Assembly (NCBI GenBank): GCA_029224185.1
Contig: CM055199.1
Location: 16,159,267 to 16,223,266, forward strand
DNA: 64,000 bases
Reading direction: 5' to 3'
From: Karalla daura
Taxonomy: Eukaryota; Chordata; Actinopteri; Chaetodontiformes; Leiognathidae
In this document: one piece after another, positions 50,001-60,659 of the stretch
Numbering within the stretch: position 1 is the stretch's first letter
How the letters are laid out: each line of letters begins with the position of its first letter
Program-made: the position numbers and the translations under genes
The notes under the pieces: model-generated
The model's input: only the letters and a program-made list of their open reading frames with translations
Database searches by the model: none
Told to the model about the DNA's origin: nothing

Positions 50001-52579
50001 GGGCGGGCACACTCTGCCCACGTACAGATGTGCCAGAGGCTCGACGTCACTGGAGAGCTTCCACCTCCACATGGCCAGGTTCATCCCAGGTAAATTCTTC
50101 GGTGCAAATGAAAATTATTTTTTATTATGGTATTTTATATATCACGATATTGCAATTATTTTATATAATTATTGTGTTCTACGTATGAATCTAATAATTT
50201 CTCTTTTTAGGAACCCTGGCCAGTGACACCTTCTTCCAGGCCTATCTGGTGGACGGCCTTGCTCGCTGGAATGAGGACAGGTGCATGGCAGCAATGGGGA
50301 AGCTGGCTCCACACTCATACAGTGGGTTACTGCGACACGCAGTCAACCAGCTTGCTGAGAAGGTGGTGGGACTCAGGCTGGTAGATTACACCCCGCCACG
50401 GAAGTACACAGGTAAGCTTTCTTTGTGTCTTAAAAAACAATTGTATGCAGATGGATTTAATCGCAATTATCTTATAAGAATATGTCCATGACTTTGCATC
50501 ATTGGTGATTTCTCAGGCGAACTCATCGGCATCGAGTACCTTTATAGTCAGACTGGCCTTGCTTTGGAGGACTATAAGCACACCCTGGCTGCAATGGAGA
50601 CACAGGAGGTGACTGTGGCTGAGGATGAGGGCTATGAGGAGCCAGAAGGGCAGGAGTTTGAAGATTTCACTGTTCCCATCCCTGAAGCCCCTCCACTCGC
50701 TGCCCTCTATGGTGCAGCACCTCCATCCGCCACAGCACCTCCAGCCTCCACTGCATCTCCGTCCTCTGCAGCACCTCCGGCTTCTCCTCTGCCGCCACCT
50801 TCCACAGCACCTCCAGCCTCCACTGCATCTCCGTCCTCTACAGCATCTCCTCAGCCTCCTATGCCTACTCCCACTGTGGGGCAACTCACAACTCCACCAA
50901 ATCTTTTTGCAACAAGTCCTGGACCTTCATCTGCAGGCTGTGATGTAAGATTTCACTTTTTATATGACTATTTTCTTTCTTTTTTAAAAATCTACCCAAA
51001 TATACTATGTTTTGCTCACTCTATCGCAATTTCACACATTTAGACCTCTGTGGGGCCGGACAACATCCCTGGATATGCGGCAGTCCAGGAACTGGCACGC
51101 TGCCTTGTCGGTCTCAGGGACCATAGCCTTGCCTTGTCGGAAGAGGAGGCAAGGAATATTGTGGTCCTCTGGGATAGCCTGTCAGCTCATGACAAAGGCA
51201 AGATAAGCTATCCCGCCCGTCACCAAGACTCCCTCCCCAAGGGTCGCTTTAGGGCGACAAAGAAGATTGTTGCGCCAGGGGTGGAGTCTACCAAACGGTA
51301 TGTTCATTTGATTATTTCTACCTTTGTTTAGTGGAGAATTAGAAGTGACTGTAGTTGTGATTGTGATGTTTTGTTGTGCATTCATTTGTCAGGTGTTTTG
51401 TTGGGTCACATGGTCCAGCCCAGTGGCCAGACTGCAACCGGCTGGTGGAGGCCATCTTCACCCAGCTGTGCATGGCCATCTCCGGCCGGAAGAAGTCTCC
51501 TGAAGGGAGAACCCAGAGCCGGTGGACTCAGGTGATCCACGCATATTCAAACATCTGCGAATGCGTGTTGAGCAATGCGCTGGTGATGGAGGAGACGAGT
51601 ATCCAGCTGCCCAAGGTTAACACGGCGACACTGGCACAGTGGTGAGTAAATGACTAAATATCAGTGCAACTAAGGAAGTAACAAAACTTTGTTTTAGAGA
51701 TTTTTTAAATGAAAATCCTCTCTTTTGTTTTCATTCAGGTACAATAGACGCAGCAGGGCACAGGAGACAGCGGTTTTGGAGCAGGGCATTCCTATGCCTC
51801 AGCCCCCGCTGGCAGGACCAGGACAGCAAAAGGCCAGCAGGACTCAGGAGGCTGTCCAGGCCGTGGATGCCAGTGCTAACCCTCATGTGTTTGCATTGCC
51901 AGCAAACACAGCGGGCACGGCAAGGGTGAAGAGGAAGCTGGCATTCATGGCCTCAGGTCCTGGTCCAGTCCCCCTGCCAGCTGAGTTGCTCACGGTTCGA
52001 CCAGCTGCACCTCCTCCTGTCTGTCCAGGCCGTCCCACCACCTCTGGACAAAGACCAATCGCGCCTGCACCAACTCCAACTCCTGTGGTTCTGCTTTGCG
52101 GGGACCCTCCAACTACACCACCGGCGGCGCCTCTGCTCACCACTGGGCCCAGCCTCGTGGCACCAGCGCCAACCCCTGCCACTCCTGTGCCTTACAGCAC
52201 CCATTTATATAGAAAGAGGAAGCAGGAGCGGCAAATGGCAGGTGTTCATACGAGGAAGTATCAGAAAAAAACAGATGTGGTTCTGTGCAAGGGGTGTCAC
52301 AAGGACCGGAGGCTCCAAGGACACCACCTGTACTTCGGCAACTGGTACTGTGAGGAGACGGCAACAGAACCTCTTGCGGAATGGAGGGAGCGCCTTGGAG
52401 CCAAAGGCTACAGGAGGAAAAAGGAAGCAGCTGCTCCTCCAGCTGCTGCCCAACCCCTTGCCCCTGCCACTCCCCTTGACACAGCACCTCCACCTGAGAT
52501 CGTCTCTGCCTCAGCAGCTCCCCCACCGGCTGCTCGGAGGGAGAAGGGGGGAGAGGAGGAACGTGAGAAGGATTGCTAA
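47011..52579 (+). CDS. Intact transposase-derived protein, DUF6729-like with RNase H-fold core, 1460 aa
   Basis: Exact function unknown. Coding exons: 47011-47713, 48240-48350, 48494-50089, 50211-50411, 50517-50944, 51044-51297, 51393-51641, 51739-52579; 4383 nt, all phases agree, with no internal stop. In order: a QFGNFRGQTFKWLLE...GYGGYL module (residues about 67-95), resembling the small domain at the C-terminus of ExoX-like exonucleases; an Ala/Ser-rich linker; and a Cys-rich block (WWYPPQP, FLWMPRKLW, CPHEDC, CKGC at about 300-390) that I recall as DUF6729-like. Next is a probable RNase H fold with D535 (MDSTKK), D603/D605 (YVDRD), D627-x2-H630 and E792 (SLESFH). The C-terminal half has a Pro/Ala/Ser repeat and a final CKGCHK zinc-binding-like segment from C1364. 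Start at 47011 chosen for context GACATGG. Either a domesticated gene or an intact intron-bearing DNA transposon of the KDZ/Zisupton kind. Confidence 0.75.
50690..50872 (+). repeat. In-frame Pro/Ala/Ser repeat in the DUF6729-like gene
   Basis: A repeated 'acagcacctccagcctccactgcatctccgtcctc' unit occurs with two near-identical copies, at about 50732 and 50808. It encodes APPASTASPSS-type repeats within exon 5. Open frames on the other strand here are composition artefacts. Confidence 0.8.
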
Positions 52580-52595
52580 TGTTGTAAATAATGTG

Positions 52596-52601
52596 AATAA
52601 A
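52596..52601 (+). terminator. Polyadenylation signal of the DUF6729-like gene
   Basis: AATAAA begins 17 nt after the stop codon (52577-52579), followed by a T-rich stretch. If used, it gives an unusually short 3' UTR. Confidence 0.6.
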
Positions 52602-52619
52602 TTTTTATTTTTTCATTAT

Positions 52620-53285
52620 ACTTCCTGTTTCAGTTTCTTCCTGATTCGGTTGATTCAGCCATACACGAATGGCCTATACACACACTAACACAGGTTAAAT
52701 ATCACTAGTAATTCGCATAAAATCTTCATAAAATCACATTTTCTGATTAGGCCAAATAATGAATTGGTAACATAAACATAAAGAATAAGGAGTCACCCCT
52801 GGATTTTAAGAAAAAACTCCAAAATGATTACAGAAATGGTAGGTGCAGTAATAAATAAAAAAGTATGGTAATGAATAGGAGAGCAATATGCAAACATACA
52901 TTGCTACATTAATATTGTAAGATAAATTAGAACGTTTTCTATCAATGTCACGTTTTTCCAAGTTGCCCACTTTGTCCAAAATGTTATATTATTGATAGTA
53001 TTGGTTTTTAAACAAAGTTTGTGCACAGGTCCTTAACAGACTCAAGTCCTTTACATTACTCTGTGCTAGGGGATCATGAAAGCCAACTGCGCTACATTTT
53101 GTGAGAAAATAATGTGATTTATAGCCTTGTTGTGTTAATATGTTGACGGTATGCCCGTAGAATGTTCCGTGAAACATTTTGGTCGGAGATAATAATGGTC
53201 CGTTTACCGCTCAGACGGGTCTCGAACCGGCGCGTCAAATGGCGGATCGCTGTTTATCATTGTTGTTAACATCGACATATGGGCG
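52620..53285. other. Intergenic AT-rich sequence, no recognised feature
   Basis: Between the end of the DUF6729-like gene and the tRNA-like sequence. Searched by eye for terminal inverted repeats matching 45.3-46.4 kb; none recognised. The last 80 bp become GC-rich. Confidence 0.5.
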
Positions 53286-53358
53286 CTGGCCTTGGCGCAG
53301 TCGGTAGAGCATCAGACTTTTAATCTGAGGGTCCAGGGTTCAAGTCCCTGTTCGGGCG
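53286..53358 (+). tRNA. tRNA-Lys (UUU)-like gene with unpaired acceptor stem; possible pseudogene
   Basis: The anticodon arm is perfect (TCAGA CTTTTAA TCTGA, anticodon TTT). The T arm is perfect, with B box GGTTCAAGTCC, and the A box TGGCGCAGTCGG fits consensus. From the D loop to the 3' end the sequence agrees with the vertebrate tRNA-Lys(UUU) I know, including the 3' TTCGGGCG. The 5' strand of the acceptor stem is CTGGCCT instead of GCCCGGA and cannot pair. The D stem also has one mismatch (GCGC/GAGC). A TTTT terminator follows at about 53367. Pol III signals are intact but mature folding is doubtful. Confidence 0.65.
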
Positions 53359-53379
53359 TAACTAGTTTTACTAGGTGTT

Positions 53380-54880
53380 ACCTGTGCGGATTATCGGTCT
53401 GCGCCATATGCTGCATTCAAGTGATATCGGAAAAAATCAATGTCCGACTAGCAATCTCCGCATGATAAACAAACATTCACACCTTCGCCTCATGTTGGAA
53501 AAACAACCCGGAGATTATCTTCCCACACGAGTAGCTAGTGCGGGCTGATATTTAAGAAGAATGGCGGAGAAAAGAGACTGTTGTATCTTGTATTTTGTAT
53601 CATTTCACTTTTTTCCTGGCATATAGTACACATAGACGTAATGTATAATGTATTAAAGACTATGCCTTTAGTCGCCGTCCACGTAGAGTAGCCTAGACTG
53701 TTGATAAGCATGAACATGTCAGGATCTCCATCATCCCTCATCTACTGAGATGCAGCAGCCAGGATCCTTACCTGCAGGTTCATCACCACCCAAGGTTGTC
53801 TCCTCAGGTTGTGTCTTCAGGTGGTGGAGAACCTCGAAGATCCCTAGAACCTAGAGGGCACACCTGTAAGTAATGACGAGCGTCAAGTTTGGTCATATTT
53901 CCCAAGTTAATACAACGTGATAAGGGTCTTCTAACTTGTCATGAATAGCGGACAGAAATAACTTCCAAAGCAATGAGTGGTCTGACTGCTGTGTGGTCCC
54001 CTCCTCTGCCACATGGTGGCTCTCTTCTCTCGATGTTTCTGCAGGTGGCACAGGTTGACTCTCACTCACTGACAGAAGTCAGACTCACAACCTTGAAACC
54101 CCTCGATTCTGACATGAAACTCAAGCCTGAAGCTCCCTGCTGAGGCTTAGCAGCAGGTTTATTTTGAAAGTCACTTTCAACCAACAACCCTGTTTCATTT
54201 TAATTTTATTTTCCCCCTTTGCACATCTGGCTTTTGAACCTCCCTGAATTTTATTCAGCAACACAAGCAGAATGTTTAGCCCAGCAATACATTCATAGTA
54301 GAATCTTTTAATGTCACAGGTAATCGTGCAGATATTAAACTCCTCACTGTTTTTTTGGGAGGGTGTATATCTGAAATGCAGCCTGGCAAGTGACTGAAGA
54401 TTGAAAATAATCTAATGCAGTTTCAGATAAAAGCACAACCTCAGTTTCCTTCCAAAAGTGTTAAAATGTAATGCAATGTATCTTCAATACATTACACAAA
54501 GACCCCCTTATATATTTGATGTACTGTTTCCTCTCATTTCACTTTATAATCCTCCCAACAATAACAACAACTCAGAATGAAATACTGGACTTTTCTCTCC
54601 ACAACAAATACGGTTTGACCACAACTTTGATAACTGTCCTGTTTCTTGTATATATGTTTCATCAGTCAGTCAATTAGATCATATTTATTTAACACTTTAA
54701 GGTAGCACTTGTGGTATTCACAATAAAAGCAAGTGAAAAACAATGAACACACACACACAGTCACACCCACACACCCTTTCTCTCACAGATAACTCATGTG
54801 TACATACTGGAGGGTAGGCAGATGGGTCCTGCTTCTCAAATGTGACGATTCGCCTTTTCGGCCTGTTCTTTTTTACTCAC
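53380..54880. other. Intergenic sequence with no supported gene
   Basis: Short open stretches at about 53750-53870 and 54044-54143 have splice-like edges. They do not join in frame and are not called. No repeat family was recognised. Confidence 0.4.
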
Positions 54881-54893
54881 TTCAGACTCACAT

Positions 54894-55072
54894 TTTAAAG
54901 TCACGCATGTTGTAGATTTTGTTGTAGAACAGTTTTACAGCAAATCGCCGTAACACTTCTCCCACTGCTGCCTGTAATGAGCTCTCAGTGTCCGCGCCAT
55001 TCTCAGCCGTGACAGCAGACAGCGGGGAGTCACAGCGAGAACGGAGCTCAGAGGTGACATTCATCTGCATGA
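54894..55072 (-). CDS. Possible orphan internal coding exon, unknown protein
   Basis: On the minus strand a pyrimidine-rich acceptor (CTCTTTTTCATGCAG) is followed by about 60 open codons starting ATGAATGTC. They end at AAAAT/GTGAGTC, a strong donor. The peptide (MNVTSELRSRCDSPLSAV... to ...KLFYNKIYNMRDFK) is of mixed, protein-like composition, with an amphipathic LQAAVGEVLRRFAVKL segment. I do not recognise the family and found no convincing partner exons nearby. It may be a gene remnant, a lineage-specific exon or chance. Confidence 0.25.
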
Positions 55073-55089
55073 AAAAGAGCAACAAAATT

Positions 55090-58000
55090 AATCAAGGTAT
55101 CATCCGGATGATACGGATATTACTCGCACCACACCAGTAAAATATATGTATGTGAATGTCAGTTTTTCTTTGTAAAAAGTCCTTATTTGTCATGTGTTTG
55201 GGATTAAAGCAAATGAAAAAAAAAGACAACTCCATCCGCACCCCCGCCCATTCACTCTTAAAAAAAAAACTGACATTAATTATTTGCTATTTTGCAGGCG
55301 GGAGTCTGCCCTTTTGCTAAAGGGAGTCATTTATCTCCTTGCATGATGCCTGAAACAAATGTGGAGAAAAAAAATGCAACGAGGTGGTTGGAGGTGATGA
55401 TAATGACTTCCTGCAGCTCCTCACAACCATGAGCACATACAGCAGGTACGCATTAACGCAGGTGGAGAAATGCAAACAGAGGAATTCTTCTGGGGCCTAA
55501 TAATTGTCACCAGCAGCTCTGCAGATCAAGTGTTTTTCCATCCGCAGGTTGTCGTGGTAACTGTCAGTCTTTGCCACCTATAGGATCAACTGGATGTCAG
55601 CAGCCATCGCTCTCCATCTTGAGCTTGCGGAAACTTGAAAGCCTTTCATGTAAAACAGGGTCGCAGATTGCTAATCGCACTAAAACCACTTCTGAGCAAT
55701 AACATCAATAAGGAGATGACGATCTGAGACAACAACAGCGAAGATGATGATGTGGGTCCGTGTCTACAGTTACCTGGGGAGACCCCTTTTACCTTTGATC
55801 CCTCTGAATGAGGCTAATGACAAAAACCTGCTTTTGTTTTCTTTGATACTGTAAAAAGCTTTTATGCATCAAGGGATTTGGGAGCAAAATGTATCATGGC
55901 TAGGTTTGCTTTTTATGGTGGGCACCCCTGTGGTCGAAAACGTACTTCATCTTTGTTTCTACTCAGGACTATCTCCAAAGGGAACATTACTGGAGTTCAT
56001 TTATACTCTGGGTTTTTGTTCATGTCATCCACTCCCACCTCCCTCTGCCCCCTTCCTCTCTCTTTCTCGCTCTATCTTTTACTGTCATTTCATCCTTCTC
56101 CAGCTCTGTAAAAGCCTCGGGGTGAGGTTAGGGATCCAACTCTCGCACAATACTGAATCAGTCTAGGCTGGAGTGATGGATGCAAAAAGAGGAAAAAGCC
56201 ACACAGGCGTTCGCTCCCGAATCTGAGTCGGTCTAGTCTGGGTTGTGTCCTAGAAAAAAAAAAAAAATCATCTACAATTACAGCCTGATTGCTAGACGCT
56301 ACATGTAGGCGAAGAGATGATCTTTTCTCCTGGTGTGATTGATGAAAAAATTGCTTTATTCTGTGCCAAGAGTTTGTGAAAATGACAGCACATTAATGCA
56401 CCTTTTTAAAGATAATTGCAATCCTGACTGGCAGACTGATGACACCTCATGAAGATAAAGTCTTTAACGAGACGAGTAATTTCACTCTGAAATGGATTAA
56501 CAATGATACATTTTTTAATGGAAGAGCTGTTTCTTAAGACTCTTGCATCAGAGCAAGAATCTGAGGCTGTGCTAGCAGCTCCAAGAGGTTCTGTTTATGC
56601 ACCACAGTTCTGGGCTAAACGCTAACAAAAACATGTTTTCCATCTTCAGTATTTTGGTTCACCTGCTCTTACTTGATCATTAGCACATGAGAAAAATGCA
56701 TGCTAATACAAAAATAGCGAATCTGATCAACATTTTTGCTATAGGCCTATTAGCATGTTAGCATGTCTACAAAAGCTTTTAGCGGTATGTTTTCCATGTT
56801 TTGTTTAGCATCTTAAATGTCTTCTATTTAATACTACAAAAAGACACTAAACAAACAAAATTGTGACTGCAAATAACATAACCAAAGAACACATAAACGC
56901 ACACCAGGATGAGGTATTCTCTTGCTAATACACAAAACAAATTATTACATTATTAGCAAGTTAGCAGTGTCAACATAAACTTGTCAGCACAATGTTTTCC
57001 ATGTTTAATGCTTTAGTTAGCCTGTTTATCGTGACATGTTCTTGATCTAAATAGTGACAGGGAGGCCTGGCAGGGAGGTCTCAACATAAGTAAAATCAGG
57101 TGCTAAGCTATCAAAGTCTAATCCAGCCACATGATATATCATTTGACAGGTTCTCAGGCTCTCTATGAACAGCTACAGTTACATATGGAAGAGGAATGAT
57201 GATAACAAGAAACTGTATCATGAGTAAAACTTGATGTGTAAAAACCACAAAAACCACCAAAACAATAACACAAATGGGGTTAATTGGGAAATCTGCTAAT
57301 CGTAGATTCATTACAATATATTATATCTTTTTATCCTCATAAGTATGTATCTATGTAAACCAACTTAGATGGGTGTGACATTCACATGACGGGGGCTCAA
57401 TGGGAGCTGAAACATACTCATATCCTTAGCCTCAGAGTCCACAACGTATCAATTATCCCTGATTACTGTACTCCCTGTGTGTGAGGGGCAGCGCTCCTGC
57501 TTGGGCTCTTATATCATCACCTCTAAATACTACCCAACCATCTGCAGTATGTGACTATTCATTCATTAGATCTGAAGCTGTCGGAGTCACTTAAAAAGCC
57601 TCTCTCTATCCATCCATATCTCACACTACTTCATGATGCCTCACATCTTCCTAACCCCATACTGTGATGGTGGCTCCCGTCTCCTAGCAACCGGCCCTCT
57701 TAGAGGAGGTGACAGCATTTGAGTGGGCACCCTCACCTCTCCACACACAACCCCCCACCACCACCACCACCTCCACCACCACACACCCCCTCACCCTCCT
57801 CCCCTTCATCATCCGGATGCTCTTCAAGTCAAGTAAACACACCTCACTCTGTGCTCTGCTGCATCAGGGTCACTGTATTAGGCTGATGATGAGCCCCCGA
57901 GACCGTCGCTCCCTTTCACCTCAATCACTCATATGTGAATCGGAAAAATCAGCTGTGTGAGAGATCAGGAAAATGAGACGTAATTTCCCTCTGTCTGTAA

Positions 58001-59985
58001 CCTTGGTGCTGAACTTTACTGATCGTCGTGATGTGATCCATACTGAGTTTTCAGTCTGTTCAGCATATAAATTGCTTTCATTTACACTTTGTAGGTGAGA
58101 GAAAATTGCAAACGGTCTCCCCAGGTTGTTTTCTAATGATGAACTGTTAAGATGCAGGACTTTAAGCATATGTGGAGGGCTAAAGATCTGCATCGCTGCT
58201 TTTAAGATCAGATAAGTTACAATATGATATGATACGATAAGTATTGTTATCATCCCTGAAAGAAAATGATTTATTCTGGTAATAAAGCGATAATAGATGC
58301 TGATATTCAGTAAACAGATACTTTATTAATAGTCCACTATTATCACTAAAAAGTGATAGAAAAAAGTGTCATGAATGAGGAAAATTTACCACAATGTTCC
58401 AATAGACTTATTCTTGAGACCAGCAGACTCTCAGTCTCAACTTGGCTTTGTAAGACTTGTAAGGATCCCTTTTATTACTTTTTCAGGCACTGTATTCCCA
58501 TTGAACAGAATTTTTCATAATCTTTCAACATGCAGTGGAGTCCAACTCCAATAAAACACCCATTAAGTTAGTGTGCGTATACTGACCTTTCTCAATAATG
58601 TTAATATGTTAAGCCAAACTGTGATTTTCTCCTCTACCTTCTCGAGCGGATTCGTTAACTACATGTTTATTACTGTTCTCATAAATGTTGAACTCTTGAA
58701 ATGTGACACCGCTTGGTCCTGAACAAGCGCCTGTATGTGACCAGTCGGCATCAGGAATTCACATCAGCATTCGAGGGCTTCAAAATCCTGTTACACATTA
58801 GCAGCGTCTTTACTGATATCTATGTAGGTTTTATTTTAGAACTTTGTCTGAACAGATATTTTTGGCATCCATTGGTCTTATGTTGTTCCTAATGAAGTCC
58901 TTAAATCAAAACATGATATAAAGAGAGCATGTGTGACTGAAAAGGTGCCAATGTGATCTCAAGAAGCAGGCGTTGTGTAATGGTGAATACTACAGCATGG
59001 TGTTACAAAAGGAGAAAGTCATCAGGGTGACTCAGAGGGGCCACTTACACAACTGTAACTGTGCGGACACAACTGTGTGGACATACAAGACACACTGGAT
59101 CGTACCGAAGTGACCAAATGTTGAATGTTATCACAAGTTCAACATCTTGATAAAACAGTGACACTTTTGCGGCATTTCAAAATAGCTTTGTTTACATTTT
59201 ATCAGTGGAATAAAGCTGTTGTTTCATCTGTTTGCCCAAAAATGGGTGATTAAAGGGGACACTGAGTTCCCAAAATCTGCATTTATATGTACATTATCAG
59301 TGGTGACTAATGACCCCCCACTAATAATCTGCACCCTCTCTTGTGTATCAACTATATGTATGTTTTACTCTGATTGGATGTCTTTCCTGCCACTCACATG
59401 AATGACCACACCACTTTACTTTTCTTGATAACCAGCGTAGCTTGTCTACTTGTTCCTGAATGCAGCCACAGAGCCCATCCAGCCTTATACGTTAGAGCCA
59501 GAATGAGAGGAGGACATTGACATGTGACAGCCTTACAGTTTGACTCACGCTCACATTTTACATCACATTACATCTCGGTTCACATTCATTTGTTTTATCC
59601 CTCCATTTCAATTTCATTCATACATGTATAAGGACATTATATTCAACAAGGCAAAGGTTATAGTGCTTTTTCATTCCAGGTTCCCTTTTAACATGTCATC
59701 ATGGCTGCCCTTTTTTTTCTCTTTTCCTTTTGACAGTTATTCCACTGAAGCCCACAACTGCCTCTGTCAGGCCACCTATCTGATTCTACAAAGGTAATTT
59801 ACGCAAATCCAGAAAAAAACTCTAGTGTTTACGCCGGAGCCACGTACCCCTGTGAGCCTTCAGATGTAAATGGTGTCACGCTGGGCTAACATTTGGGCTG
59901 GCTGCAGCCCGGAGCCACACTGACAACATGACGTGAGAGGCTGACGATGGTAAATGGCAGCACTTGAAATAGCCCACCTGCCTGG
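55090..59985. other. Gene-poor intergenic region
   Basis: No splice-supported open frames recognised. Contains poly-A runs (about 55220 and 55260), a CCA-repeat stretch (57750-57783) and otherwise unique AT-rich sequence. I see nothing else to call. Confidence 0.5.

Positions 59986-59987
<2 letters not shown>

Positions 59988-60033
<46 letters not shown>
59988..60033. repeat. (CA)n microsatellite
   Basis: Pure CA array about 630 bp upstream of the gpr151 start codon. Confidence 0.95.
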
Positions 60034-60035
<2 letters not shown>

Positions 60036-60368
60036 CAGCCTTTTTTAATGAAGTTGACTGACTTGACTGAAGTGCTGTACAAGTGTGCCTCAATGAAATA
60101 ACATAAACCAGTAAGATATATTAAAAAATGAAATGAATACATGGTGAAAACGAGTAAATATCAGAAATTAGAGGAGCCATCCAGTAAGATAAGATAAGAT
60201 GTTTCTTAATAAGGAGAATATCTTTATCTCATCTTATTGTACATCTCACTATATGCATAGAATGCAGACAAGCTATTACGCACACACTTAAAGACCACAG
60301 ACACACACAGACACAAACACGTACACACACACATATACACACACACACTTTGTCTCTCTCTCTCTCTG

Positions 60369-60370
<2 letters not shown>

Positions 60371-60443
<73 letters not shown>

Positions 60444-60456
60444 CTCTCACAGATTC

Positions 60457-60510
<54 letters not shown>
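60371..60510. repeat. (CA)n then (CT)n compound microsatellite upstream of gpr151
   Basis: 70 bp of CA (60371-60440), a 20-bp spacer and about 50 bp of CT (60460-60510). It ends 150 bp before the gpr151 start codon, so it lies in the promoter or 5' UTR. Confidence 0.95.
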
Positions 60511-60513
<3 letters not shown>

Positions 60514-60659
60514 TCTGTTGCGCAGCTCAACTCTCAGACAAACAGCGTCTCCTCCTCCTGCAGGACGCACCAGGAGTGGACCACAAGAGCGCGCCTCCTC
60601 TCACCTGTTGACTTTTATTCTTTGCATCTCTAATTCTCGGGAGGGTGAATTCTCCAGAG

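Noticed and set aside
53205..53245. Minus-strand GGTTCGAGACC, a B-box-like motif suggesting another tRNA
   Set aside because: The surrounding bases do not form T, anticodon or acceptor stems.
53750..54143. Two open stretches on the plus strand with splice-like edges (53750-53863 and 54044-54143)
   Set aside because: Joining at GTAAGT (about 53864) and TTTCTGCAG (about 54043) gives a stop within five codons. No family is recognised.
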